Part shown: positions 26,868 to 35,236 of the stretch, piece by piece
Numbering within the stretch: position 1 is the first letter of the stretch
Layout: each line of letters starts with the position of its first letter
Source: Lentisphaera profundi
GTDB taxonomy: Bacteria > Verrucomicrobiota > Lentisphaeria > Lentisphaerales > Lentisphaeraceae
DNA length: 64,000 bases
Reading direction: 5' to 3'
Assembly: GCF_028728065.1 (NCBI RefSeq)
Contig: NZ_CP117811.1
Location: 1,054,001 to 1,118,000 of the forward strand
Program-made: the position numbers and the translations under genes
Notes under the pieces: model-generated
Seen by the model: the letters and a program-made list of their open reading frames with translations, nothing else
Told to the model about the DNA's origin: nothing
The model's database searches: none

Positions 26868-27860
26868 ATGAAAAATATGCTCATATTTTTATGCTGTAGT
26901 TTTTCACTTTGTGTAAGCGCAAATCCAAAGGTTCAATTCGTCGAAAATTTAAAGGCAGGGGAGAAACAAACGATTGTGACCTTTGGCACTAGCCTCACGG
27001 CAGTGGGCGCTTGGGTGGGACAATTACAGGTGGTCTTGAATCAGCAATTTCCTGGGCAGGCCAAGGTAGTGAACGGAGCGCAGGGCGGTGCTAACTCAAG
27101 CTGGGGCAAGGGTGCTTTAGATAAAAAGGTCTTGGCGCATAAGCCCGACACGGTGTTTATCGAGTTTGCGATCAATGATGCCGTCGAACGACGAAAGGTA
27201 AGTGTTGAGAAAGCGCAAGAAAACCTTGAGGATATGATCCGCCGTATTTTGAAACAAAATCCGCAGTGTGAGATTATTCTCATGACGATGAATGTTCCCG
27301 TTGGCCATACGGGAGTGCAGCGTCCCAAAATTGCCGATTATTATCAGATGTATAGGGATGAGGCCAAGAGACACGGCTTTAAATTGATCGATCATAATGC
27401 GTCATGGAAAAAAGTGCTCGAAGAGAGCCCAGAACTCTATATTCAGTATATGCCGGACTGCATTCATCCGCTCTATGATGGTGCGCTCAAAGTTATCACC
27501 CCAAAGATGATTCAATCCCTAGGGTTAGAGCCAGGAAATGCAGCTAAAAGCGAAGAGACACCGTGTTTTAATTACATCTATCGTACAATGGATCGCTTAA
27601 TTGAAGCGAACTGGCAGGTGACCCGTGAAGAGTACGAACTCTTTTGGGCCAATCATTTCAAGATGCAGGATGCCAATAAAGATGGTTTGATTCAGTCAAA
27701 TGAATACCCAGAAGAGGGGATCTTTAAACATTTTGATGCCAATGGTGATCAGGCCGTGAGTCTAGAGGAATACCAAAAAGTTTATGCCTATAACTTCAAT
27801 AAATACGATAAAAAGAATACGGGTGTGATAATGATCAAAAAAGATAAATTTAATTATTGA
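26868..27860 (+). CDS. Secreted SGNH/GDSL hydrolase with C-terminal EF-hand pair
   Basis: 330 residues from the ATG at 26868 (the frame opens earlier, but GGGGAAATAAG is immediately upstream and a signal peptide follows). Block I is VTFGTSLTAVG (~38, Ser nucleophile; Thr replaces Asp of GDS). Block III is EFAINDA (~88), and the catalytic Asp-x-x-His is in MPDCIHPL (~200). Residues ~255-320 hold two EF-hand loops, DANKDGLIQSNE and DANGDQAVSLEE, each with the expected Asp/Asn/Gly/Glu ligands, so the tail should bind Ca. Probably an acetyl esterase on carbohydrate in sea water. The EF-hand tail could act as a stability element or as a dockerin-like anchor. Confidence 0.85.
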   Translation: MKNMLIFLCCSFSLCVSANPKVQFVENLKAGEKQTIVTFGTSLTAVGAWVGQLQVVLNQQFPGQAKVVNGAQGGANSSWGKGALDKKVLAHKPDTVFIEFAINDAVERRKVSVEKAQENLEDMIRRILKQNPQCEIILMTMNVPVGHTGVQRPKIADYYQMYRDEAKRHGFKLIDHNASWKKVLEESPELYIQYMPDCIHPLYDGALKVITPKMIQSLGLEPGNAAKSEETPCFNYIYRTMDRLIEANWQVTREEYELFWANHFKMQDANKDGLIQSNEYPEEGIFKHFDANGDQAVSLEEYQKVYAYNFNKYDKKNTGVIMIKKDKFNY

Positions 27861-27871
27861 GAGGTCAGACA

Positions 27872-29344
27872 ATGTTAAAACACCTAATCATTTATACCCT
27901 GTTCCTTGCTTTCATACCGGTGTCTTATTCACAGGATTTAAAGGGAACTAAGCCCAATATTATATTGATTTTAACCGATGATCAGGGTAAGGGGCAGTTG
28001 GGCTGTCAGGGACATCCGTGGTTGGAAACGCCCAATATCGATAAGTTATTTAGTGAGAGCACTTATTTTTCTGACTTTCACATGAGTCCAACTTGTGCAC
28101 CGAGTCGCGCCGCACTTTTGACGGGCAATGTGCCCTTTAAGAATGGCGTAACTCACACAGGCGGAGCCCGAGCGCGTATGACTTTAGATGTTCAAACCTT
28201 ACCTGAAATATTAAAAGGAACAGGGTATACGACGGGTATATTTGGAAAATGGCATTTGGGTTACGAAGAGGCCTATCAACCGGGTTCCAGAGGTTTTGAT
28301 GAAGTCTTTATTCACGGTTATGGCGGCATAGGTCAGCCCATGGATGTTCCCAATAATAAATATGACAATCCAATCATTCGTCACAATGGTAAGTTTGTTC
28401 AAACTGAGGGTTTCTGTACCGATGTCTTCTTTGATCAAGCCTTGGCATGGATTAAAAAATCTAAGGATAAACCCTTCTTTGCTTATATTAGTACCAATGC
28501 ACCCCATAGTCCTTATGTTGCCCCCAAGTCAAAGCGTCAGAAATTTGCGCAGTATGGTTACAAAAAGAGTGACATGGGTTTTTACGGCATGATTGAAAAT
28601 ATTGACGATAATGTCGGCAAATTAATGGCAAAAATCAAGGCTTGGGAGCTCGATGAAAAGACCTTGATTATTTTTATGTCTGATAATGGTTTTGCAGAAT
28701 TAGTGACTAATAAACAAAAGCTAGGTAGTAAAAATGGCGAAGATTTATTTGCCTATCAAGGTGGCTTGAAGGGCTTCAAAAAAACTCCAAATGAGGGGGG
28801 GACTTTAGTTCCCGCTTTCTTCCGTTGGAAAGGCACTCTGAAGGAGGGCCAAGAAATTAAAAATTTGAGTGCACACATAGACTTTTTACCTACGCTAGTG
28901 GACTTGGCTGGAGTCAAGATCGAGGAAAAGAGAGATGGTCAAAGTTTAGTGCCTCTCTTAGCAAATGCGGACGCAAAGTTTGCTCAGCGGAATTTGTTTT
29001 TTCATATAGGTCGCTGGGGAAATAATGTAGGCCCAGAGGGATCACAATATGATAAGAGACCTGGTCGAGCTGGATTTGCGGTACGCAATACGAAGTTTCG
29101 CTTGGTGAATCATGAAGAACTCTATGATATTAAAAGTGATCCATCAGAGAAAAATAATGTGGCTGAACAATACCCCGAAATAGTTCAAGAAATGCAAAAA
29201 TCTTACGATACTTGGTGGTCTGAAGTCAGGCCCTATATGATTAATGAGGGCCATCAGAAGATGGAGCCGAATCCCTTTCATTTAAAATATAAAGAACAAT
29301 TAAAGACTAAAGACATACCCTTATGGGATGTACCTCAACTCTAA
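27872..29344 (+). CDS. Secreted sulfatase (formylglycine-dependent)
   Basis: 490 residues from the ATG at 27872, with GAGAGGTCAG upstream and a signal peptide cut near SYSQD. The metal-site start is IILILTDDQGKGQLG (~33). The active-site motif is SPTCAPSRAALLTGN (~75-89), whose Cys is the formylglycine precursor of class S1 sulfatases. GKWHLGY (~125) and the second metal site in FMSDNGF (~270) are present. Expected to remove sulfate esters from an algal or animal polysaccharide in the periplasm or outside. It is the intact partner of the frameshifted sulfatase and the last gene of the + strand run, convergent with a pseudopilin gene 19 bp away. Confidence 0.92.
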   Translation: MLKHLIIYTLFLAFIPVSYSQDLKGTKPNIILILTDDQGKGQLGCQGHPWLETPNIDKLFSESTYFSDFHMSPTCAPSRAALLTGNVPFKNGVTHTGGARARMTLDVQTLPEILKGTGYTTGIFGKWHLGYEEAYQPGSRGFDEVFIHGYGGIGQPMDVPNNKYDNPIIRHNGKFVQTEGFCTDVFFDQALAWIKKSKDKPFFAYISTNAPHSPYVAPKSKRQKFAQYGYKKSDMGFYGMIENIDDNVGKLMAKIKAWELDEKTLIIFMSDNGFAELVTNKQKLGSKNGEDLFAYQGGLKGFKKTPNEGGTLVPAFFRWKGTLKEGQEIKNLSAHIDFLPTLVDLAGVKIEEKRDGQSLVPLLANADAKFAQRNLFFHIGRWGNNVGPEGSQYDKRPGRAGFAVRNTKFRLVNHEELYDIKSDPSEKNNVAEQYPEIVQEMQKSYDTWWSEVRPYMINEGHQKMEPNPFHLKYKEQLKTKDIPLWDVPQL

Positions 29345-29363
29345 GTAGTATTACTAGATTTGC

Positions 29364-30140
29364 TTATTTATAAGCATCCCACATGGTGTTTTGATGGTCT
29401 GAGATTGATCCAGAGCCACCATCAGTTCTTACCATAGTCGAGAAAAAATTCAATGATTCGACGTGTCCATCAACAAATAAGTAATTCGATTTATCTAAGC
29501 CCTCATGAGGTATATTAGTAGGATTATTGAAAAAACTACTGAGTTCTAATTGACTTAAATGACTGCGCCCAAGGCAACGATCCCAAGACATGTATTCAAA
29601 AGTAGAAATCGTTTGGGAAGGAAGGAGAATATCTGAAACTTTTGTCTTTAAGGCCTCTGATGGAGTTGCGTTTAAAAAGCCAGATATGCCACGATTATTG
29701 TTGTATAACCCCGCCACAGAACCTCTCACTTGTCGAGTCAAAGCATAGGATAAAGTCAAAGCTTGGGGACCCGTACCATCGGCACCGGAGAAATAGCGCT
29801 GGACATCATCAGAGGGACAAGCGTAGAGTCCAGCACTATAACCATCAGTGGGGAATATCGCGGCGTTAGTATTGAGGTCTGCATAGGCTACATTTCTCCC
29901 ATCATAGCCATTTAGATTATCACTCCATGACATAGATCCACTATTGATGGGAAAGTAGCCATCATTATCATCAAAATACAGCTGGTAGGCAATTTGTAGT
30001 TGCTTGAGGTTACTTTTACATGTGGCCATTTTAGCTTTTTCCCTAGCTTTACTAAGTGAAGGAAGAAGAAGCGAAGCGAGGATGCCAATAATGGCGACAA
30101 CCACGAGTAGCTCGATGAGAGTAAATTTCTTTTTGTCCAT
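29364..30140 (-). CDS. Pseudopilin, H-x-DG family (copy 1 of the array)
   Basis: 258 residues. The prepilin motif and helix ([20 protein letters not shown]) start at residue 6, with a very short basic leader (MDKKK), and the C-terminal signature is [10 protein letters not shown]. The central part ([23 protein letters not shown]) closely matches copy 3 at 33194. The leader would be cut by a prepilin peptidase, and the protein should join a type II secretion-type pseudopilus or related fibre; no core secretion genes are in the window. The 120 bp upstream are shared with copies 2 and 3. It converges with the sulfatase gene and has no clear terminator. Confidence 0.85.
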   Translation of the reverse strand: MDKKKFTLIELLVVVAIIGILASLLLPSLSKAREKAKMATCKSNLKQLQIAYQLYFDDNDGYFPINSGSMSWSDNLNGYDGRNVAYADLNTNAAIFPTDGYSAGLYACPSDDVQRYFSGADGTGPQALTLSYALTRQVRGSVAGLYNNNRGISGFLNATPSEALKTKVSDILLPSQTISTFEYMSWDRCLGRSHLSQLELSSFFNNPTNIPHEGLDKSNYLFVDGHVESLNFFSTMVRTDGGSGSISDHQNTMWDAYK

Positions 30141-30260
30141 GGCTAAAATACCTTATAATAATATTAAGTTAATATCTCAAGCAAGGAAGTTTTTATCTTG
30201 ATACAAAAAAGATAGATGTTTTTTTGTAAATCATTCATTTTGAGGGTTTTGTTATATAAA
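30141..30260 (-). promoter_or_regulatory. Conserved upstream block of pseudopilin copy 1
   Basis: Read on the - strand, this block shares long near-identical stretches with those before copies 2 and 3, including CCTCAAAATGAATGATTTAC and TTGATATTAACTTAATAT-like text near the gene. Conservation outside the coding region points to a shared promoter and 5' untranslated element or to recent duplication. The rest of the gap to 30422 has no gene and no clear signal. Confidence 0.6.
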
Positions 30261-30422
30261 CCTAATTCGTACGATTATATTTTACATTAGTAAATATACG
30301 CGTGCGTGAGGTCTATTTTAGAGATTTCAACAAGGGCAAAATCACTCTAACCGTTCATAGCTTATGATCAACTTGAGTAAATCAAGGTAGCAATCAAATT
30401 ATGGCGTATTTTCAAGTCTTTA

Positions 30423-31946
30423 GAGGTAAAAAAAGCGTATATTAACAGCATGTGGGCGTGACGATTTTAGGACTCAGTAAAAAAGCCCTATTTTAAAATG
30501 TATGGTAACGGTTAAAGTGCGGGAATAACCCAAGGTATCAGTGACTTCGCCCATATTTCGTCAAAGTTCAACTCTCTCATTTTCCACTGAGTGATTTTCA
30601 GTTTAAAAGAGCGTCCTGTATAAATGATTTTCCCTGCTAAATCGAATAGTTTACGGCGTATGGTCGTTGGGTAGCAGTTCCAAGCAAAGCCCGCAATATT
30701 ACGTTTGAAAATCTGAAAGAGATTGAAGGATATAATCCCCATTGTGTACCAAAAAGAGTTAGCGTGATAATCGAGACAAGGCATTCTCTCACTAGCAAAG
30801 TCTTTAGCCGCACGGTGGGTAAGTTCATCAGCTCCACGAGAATGGTCATAATCAATTAATTCTTGATCGGAACAATCTTTCACATCAAGATTTGTAAGAA
30901 TAATACGACTTTCCAAACCTAATAAGGCTTCTCCATTTTCTTCTGTTGGTCGTAAAAACAAAGCTCTATATTGCATTTCTTCTGGCCAGGTCGCTCGTCG
31001 TTCTTGAAAAGCGAGGTAATGCCAAGTGCAGGCTTTTTTACTATAGATACCATCGAACTCCTCTATTTTTTTATTTGCATGTATCTTGTGGTCTGAATAA
31101 CGCTTTCCTGCACAAATAAAGTTGATTTTAAGCTCGTCGCAAGCCGCAAAAATCTTTTGATCGTAATAACCTCCATCCATACGCACTATGATCTGAATGT
31201 CTTCTCCAAGGGTCTTACGAATCATTGGGGTTATTTCTTGTAACATCTTGATTGCCACACCATCGTGATTTGTTGAGCAATGACCCGATTGAAAATAAGT
31301 ATCAACATACATACCATCCCAGATGAGGTTGATGGGATGGTATCCTTCTTTTTTCTTGTATGTACATTTTACTCCTGCGCGACATTTAGCTCCGTCGTTA
31401 TCGTAGACACTGGAGTCGAGAAAAAGAATGACTTTCTGCAGATTTTTATCTTGGAGAGCACTAAGGAAAATCCTGCGGACTAAAGGACGAAGTAGTTCAA
31501 GATCTACCGTATAAGCCTTGTGAAGAATTCTTTTTAAGGCGGCGGTACCTAGAGCTTTTTTACAGCCCAAGAGTTTTTGCCAAGCTTCATCTTTCTGCAA
31601 GGTATCGAAAGTTTTTAAACTACTTTCGGTACCGTCTGTAAAAAAGAGCACAAGCTGAAAAAAGGCTTCTTCAAGCTTTATCCCTTTCTTACTTTTTCTT
31701 AAATCTTGTAATACCTTCGCAAGTTCATCACAAATGCCAGTGCCATTAATGAAATTAACAAAAGGTGCTAATCCTGATCGTGAACTTAGACAGTTTGTGG
31801 TGACTCCAATTTCTTTGATTTTTCTACGACATTCTTTCTGGGTTATTCTAGTTTTTTTGTTTTTCTTGGGCATCGTAACTCTGTGGTGTTTTGGGTTGGT
31901 GTTTTTTAGTCGAAACTAATTTAGCCCAAACGCCACTTTTCACCTC
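30423..31946 (-). mobile_element. IS1380-like insertion sequence (ends tentative)
   Basis: The transposase gene is flanked by a weak inverted match, GAGGTAAAAAAAGCG at 30423 against the complement of CGCCACTTTTCACCTC ending at 31946. No target duplication was found, so these ends are provisional. The element sits between pseudopilin copies 1 and 2; repeat-like text related to the pseudopilin upstream blocks resumes at about 31988. Confidence 0.4.
30512..31873 (-). CDS. IS1380-family transposase (DDE)
   Basis: 453 residues, full-length for the family. The DDE-type core is visible: FLDSSVYDNDG (~150, first Asp), IVRMDGGYYDQKIF (~228, second Asp) and the C-terminal DHSRGADELTHRAAKDF (~345), which matches the Tyr/Arg/Glu/Lys-type signature around the catalytic Glu. 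A basic N terminus (MPKKNKKTRITQKE) fits DNA binding. No frameshift or stop is seen, so the gene may be active. Assignment to IS1380 rests on motif spacing and length; another IS4-superfamily group is possible. Confidence 0.8.
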   Translation of the reverse strand: MPKKNKKTRITQKECRRKIKEIGVTTNCLSSRSGLAPFVNFINGTGICDELAKVLQDLRKSKKGIKLEEAFFQLVLFFTDGTESSLKTFDTLQKDEAWQKLLGCKKALGTAALKRILHKAYTVDLELLRPLVRRIFLSALQDKNLQKVILFLDSSVYDNDGAKCRAGVKCTYKKKEGYHPINLIWDGMYVDTYFQSGHCSTNHDGVAIKMLQEITPMIRKTLGEDIQIIVRMDGGYYDQKIFAACDELKINFICAGKRYSDHKIHANKKIEEFDGIYSKKACTWHYLAFQERRATWPEEMQYRALFLRPTEENGEALLGLESRIILTNLDVKDCSDQELIDYDHSRGADELTHRAAKDFASERMPCLDYHANSFWYTMGIISFNLFQIFKRNIAGFAWNCYPTTIRRKLFDLAGKIIYTGRSFKLKITQWKMRELNFDEIWAKSLIPWVIPAL

Positions 31947-32096
31947 CCCAGTGAAAGTTTTATGCCTAAAGCGTATTTCTTAGGATAAAATGCTCAATCA
32001 CTACAAAAATAGACATTTCTTTGATGGAGAGAGTCATATGATGAAAAAAAGTGTCGGCTTCCAAAATCTGGGGAGGAATTATAGGACACATTGATT

Positions 32097-32855
32097 TTAG
32101 CGAGTGGCATCCCAAGTCGAACCACTCACATCGGAAGTCGTAGCTAATGAGCCGTCATTGGTGACGAGTGATTGAATCAGATTCATTTTTGTGACATGGC
32201 CATCAGCCATCAGGAAGTTAAATTTCAAATCGGAGTGATAGGGCTCATTGAGTTCAAAAACACTGGCTTGTATACCACTAAATTCCCAAGAACAGCCCAT
32301 ATGAATGCGGAGATTATTATTATTAGCCAAGGGGGCAGCATTTTCGGCAAAGGTACTGACTTTAGATGTACTATTAATCTCACTTATATTTCTAGAATCC
32401 CACACACCGTAAATCCCTTGATAACCATTGCCTCCCTTTTGAGTTGGGCCATAAGTTCTGAGGATATAAGTACCATCAGTTCTTTCATCAAGAGGGCATC
32501 TGTAGCTTGCGCCATGATCTGCGCCACCAGATCGATCTGTGAAAGTAGCCCCCCAGCGACCATTTACACCAGCACCTGCGGTTATTTGCGCATCAGTGAG
32601 ATCTCTGCCGTCATAAGAACTTAGGAAATCATCCCAGCCATATCCTGAGTTACCAGCAGCGTAGGGGTAATAACCTTCATTGTCATCTACGTACATGGTG
32701 ACAGAAAACCCTGTTTGTTTGAGATTATTTAGACACACCGCGATTTTCGCTTTTTCACGCGCTTTTCCTAGTGAAGGAAGGAGAAGGGATGCCAGTATGC
32801 CAATAATAGCGATGACGACGAGTAGTTCGATCAGAGTGAATTTATTTTTATTCAT
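32097..32855 (-). CDS. Pseudopilin, H-x-DG family (copy 2 of the array)
   Basis: 252 residues, starting [20 protein letters not shown], with the prepilin cleavage site after a five-residue basic leader. The C-terminal signature is [11 protein letters not shown], with Ala where the other copies have Val or Ile. The middle ([28 protein letters not shown]) is more diverged from copies 1 and 3 than those are from each other. Predicted inner-membrane protein processed by prepilin peptidase. It is followed on the - strand by the gap that holds the IS1380-like element. A conserved block lies upstream. Confidence 0.85.
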   Translation of the reverse strand: MNKNKFTLIELLVVIAIIGILASLLLPSLGKAREKAKIAVCLNNLKQTGFSVTMYVDDNEGYYPYAAGNSGYGWDDFLSSYDGRDLTDAQITAGAGVNGRWGATFTDRSGGADHGASYRCPLDERTDGTYILRTYGPTQKGGNGYQGIYGVWDSRNISEINSTSKVSTFAENAAPLANNNNLRIHMGCSWEFSGIQASVFELNEPYHSDLKFNFLMADGHVTKMNLIQSLVTNDGSLATTSDVSGSTWDATR

Positions 32856-32990
32856 GGCTAAAGTACCTTATATTTATATTATGTTAATATCTCTAGCAAG
32901 GAACTTTTTATGATGATACAAAAAATATAGATATTTTTTTGTAAAGTATTCATTTTGAGGGTTTTATTATATAAAATGCTTATTTCCCAC
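32856..32990 (-). promoter_or_regulatory. Conserved upstream block of pseudopilin copy 2
   Basis: Nearly the same as the block before copy 3 over more than 100 bases (CTTGCTAGAGATATTAACAT near the gene, CCCTCAAAATGAATACTTTA further up), and similar to that before copy 1. The remaining ~80 bases to the copy 3 terminator also resemble the text at 31988-32060 (AGAGTCATATGAT...AAAAAAAG), showing that the duplicated unit extends beyond the promoter. Confidence 0.6.
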
Positions 32991-33069
32991 AAAAAATAAA
33001 TGTATCTTTGATATATAGAGTCATATGATAAAAAAAGTCTCAGCTCAAAATATCGAAGAGCTTTAAGAA

Positions 33070-33105
33070 ATGAAAAAGATAGCCCCAGCAATTCCTTGTT
33101 GGGGG
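33070..33105 (-). terminator. Probable terminator of pseudopilin copy 3
   Basis: CCCCAGCAA (33083-33091) and TTGTTGGGG (33096-33104) form a 9-pair stem with a 4-base loop. On the - strand it is followed, after five bases, by a run of T (33073-33077 are A on the + strand). It lies about 90 bp after the copy 3 stop codon. Confidence 0.6.
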
Positions 33106-33193
33106 TCTTCACTAGATAGTATCCTTGAATATGACGTTATATGGTCCACATCTACCAAAGGCTGGGGCAGGCACATGAGTGATGGACCTTGAG

Positions 33194-33961
33194 CTATTTA
33201 TTGGCATCCCACATGGTGCCCGTTGTTGCGGAAGCAGTTCCCACGCCACCACCGCTAATCGCGAGAGTCGCCTGGGAAGTCAGTGATGCAACGTGGCCAT
33301 CAATAAATAAGAAATTAGATTTCCCTGATTCTTCATGAGGGATATTATCGGGATTAGCTAAAAAAGTACTAGGCATTACCATGCTTTTTCCACCTAGAGA
33401 AGGGTGACGCCCTGCAGCTCCAAGTGTGTTGTTCGAAGCCATGTATTCAAGAGTAGATAGAGTGATGCTGGTCTGATTTATTTCACTAGTTTTTAGCGAG
33501 ACGGGTGCACCAGATCCCCAATGTAAACCAGTGATTCCTCGCTGTCCTGAGTTAATAGTACTACCACCGTGAATTGTTAATAAAGTAGGGGAATAAGAGA
33601 GAGTTAGTGTATCAGCTGCGCGTGCAACAGAATCAGAAGGGCAGGCGTATAAACCTTCAGAATACTGGCTCGCACTTAGAGGCGTATTAGTATTGAGGTC
33701 GGCATAGTCAACATTTCGGCCATCATATCCAGCTAAATGATCATTCCATGACATATTAGTTGTGTCAAAAGGGAAGTAATCATCGTTATCATCCGTATAC
33801 ATCATATATGCGATATGTAATTGTTTCATATTGCTTTTGCAAACAGACATTTGAGATTTTTTTCTGGCTTTACCTAGAGTCGGAAGAAGCAGGGAGCCGA
33901 GGATGCCAATAATGGCGATGACAACGAGTAGTTCGATGAGAGTGAATTTTTGTTTTTTCAT
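33194..33961 (-). CDS. Pseudopilin, H-x-DG family (copy 3 of the array)
   Basis: 255 residues, starting [20 protein letters not shown] and ending with LFIDGHVASLTS and a MWDANK tail (MWDAYK in copy 1). Shared blocks with copy 1 ([38 protein letters not shown]) show a close common origin. Signal-anchored until cleaved by prepilin peptidase; it then probably assembles into a pseudopilus-like structure. Many such genes per genome is normal for this bacterial group, but three side by side with shared upstream DNA is less so. Confidence 0.85.
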   Translation of the reverse strand: MKKQKFTLIELLVVIAIIGILGSLLLPTLGKARKKSQMSVCKSNMKQLHIAYMMYTDDNDDYFPFDTTNMSWNDHLAGYDGRNVDYADLNTNTPLSASQYSEGLYACPSDSVARAADTLTLSYSPTLLTIHGGSTINSGQRGITGLHWGSGAPVSLKTSEINQTSITLSTLEYMASNNTLGAAGRHPSLGGKSMVMPSTFLANPDNIPHEESGKSNFLFIDGHVASLTSQATLAISGGGVGTASATTGTMWDANK

Positions 33962-34095
33962 GGCGAAAGCACCTTATATTTATATTATGTTAGTATCTCT
34001 AGCAAGGGACTTTTTTGGCTGATACAAAAAAGATACAGTATTTTTTGTAAATCATTCATTTTGAGGGCTTTGTTATATAAAATGCTTAATCACTA
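33962..34095 (-). promoter_or_regulatory. Conserved upstream block of pseudopilin copy 3
   Basis: Same layout as the blocks of copies 1 and 2: AT-rich text with TATAA-rich stretches next to the gene, CTTGCTAGAGATACTAACAT, then a T-rich run and CCCTCAAAATGAATGATTTA. The rest of the gap to 34279, which also serves the divergent gene at 34280, shows no further signal. Confidence 0.6.
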
Positions 34096-34279
34096 CCAAA
34101 AATGTAAACTATTGATTTATATAATGATCCAATGGCAATTTCGAATGAAATTAGTTCTATGAAATGCTCAGTCCCCAAGGGAAAACAAGCAAAATGACTC
34201 TATTTTATAAAAGAGGGTGACAGGATCTGTTCTGCAATGCGAACTTACTGAGAAATAAGCTTTAGGGAATTGACTTGAA

Positions 34280-35233
34280 ATGAAAAAAATAGATAAGAAA
34301 ATTATACTTTTATTAGTCGTTTTTAGCCTCGTGGGGCTGACGGCTAGCGCCTGTGATGTACCGGTGTTTCGTTATGCACTGGAACGCTGGCAAGCGGATA
34401 AATTTAAACTTGAAATACCTGAGACACTGCAAGTCGATAAAGTTGATGATAACAGCAATCTTAGTATTGAAAAAAAATCTACTCAGCAAGTTAAAGTCTA
34501 TTTTCCCCATGCGAATAGTCCCTTTTTGGTAGAAGAGCAAGAAGATTTTTCCTATGCTGCGCTGATTGATTCTCCTGCGCGTCGCGAGATTGCCAAACGT
34601 CTAATTGCTGGTGATTCAGTGGTATGGGTAGCCTTGACTAAAGATGGTCAGTTACCAGAGCAGGAGGCCTTGGAGCAGGGCTTACGCTCATCGGAGAAGA
34701 AATTGAGTAAGGAAGATCGGCAATTAAAATTTTCGACTTTGTCAATCAAACGCGATTCGAAAGAAGAACGCTATTTTATTGCGAGCCTACTTACGGTGGA
34801 AAATGACCTCATGGAAATTGATGAGAGCATGGTGTTTCCCGTTTTTGGTCGTGGCCGTGTGCTCGAACCCGTAATTGCTCAGGGAATTAATGAAGAGAAT
34901 ATAAATGAGATGAGTACTTATTTGTCGGGTGATTGTTCCTGCGAGATAAAGAATCAAAATCCCGGCCTTGATTTACTTTTTAATTTTAATTGGGAAGAAG
35001 CACTGGAAGGCAAATCACAGATTGTCGAAAAGAGTCTACCTGAGTTGAGTGGAGTTCTTGATTTTAAAGCAGAGAATCCCCCCTCAAAGGCCCCTGCGTC
35101 AAATGAGCCTGTGCCAGAAAAATTTCCCGATAGTCCAGAACATGAAATAAATGGATCCTTGGCTTTATATCTCGGCGCCGGTCTGCTGCTCGTTATTGTC
35201 ATCAGCAGTTTTATAATTTTTATTAAAAGGTAA
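34280..35233 (+). CDS. Exported protein of unknown function with C-terminal membrane anchor
   Basis: 317 residues. A signal sequence (IILLLVVFSLVGLTASA) ends at a Cys that may be a lipoprotein site, although the lipobox is imperfect. The segment CDVPVFRYALERW right after it is, as I recall, typical of a conserved but uncharacterised protein family in PVC bacteria. Residues ~35-270 are mixed alpha/beta and include a Cys pair (GDCSCE, ~218). A Pro/Ser-rich linker leads to a single transmembrane helix (~292-315) with a KR end. It lies 3 bp before the PQQ-type propeller gene, so the two are almost certainly co-expressed. Function not recognised. Confidence 0.7.
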   Translation: MKKIDKKIILLLVVFSLVGLTASACDVPVFRYALERWQADKFKLEIPETLQVDKVDDNSNLSIEKKSTQQVKVYFPHANSPFLVEEQEDFSYAALIDSPARREIAKRLIAGDSVVWVALTKDGQLPEQEALEQGLRSSEKKLSKEDRQLKFSTLSIKRDSKEERYFIASLLTVENDLMEIDESMVFPVFGRGRVLEPVIAQGINEENINEMSTYLSGDCSCEIKNQNPGLDLLFNFNWEEALEGKSQIVEKSLPELSGVLDFKAENPPSKAPASNEPVPEKFPDSPEHEINGSLALYLGAGLLLVIVISSFIIFIKR

Positions 35234-35236
35234 AAA

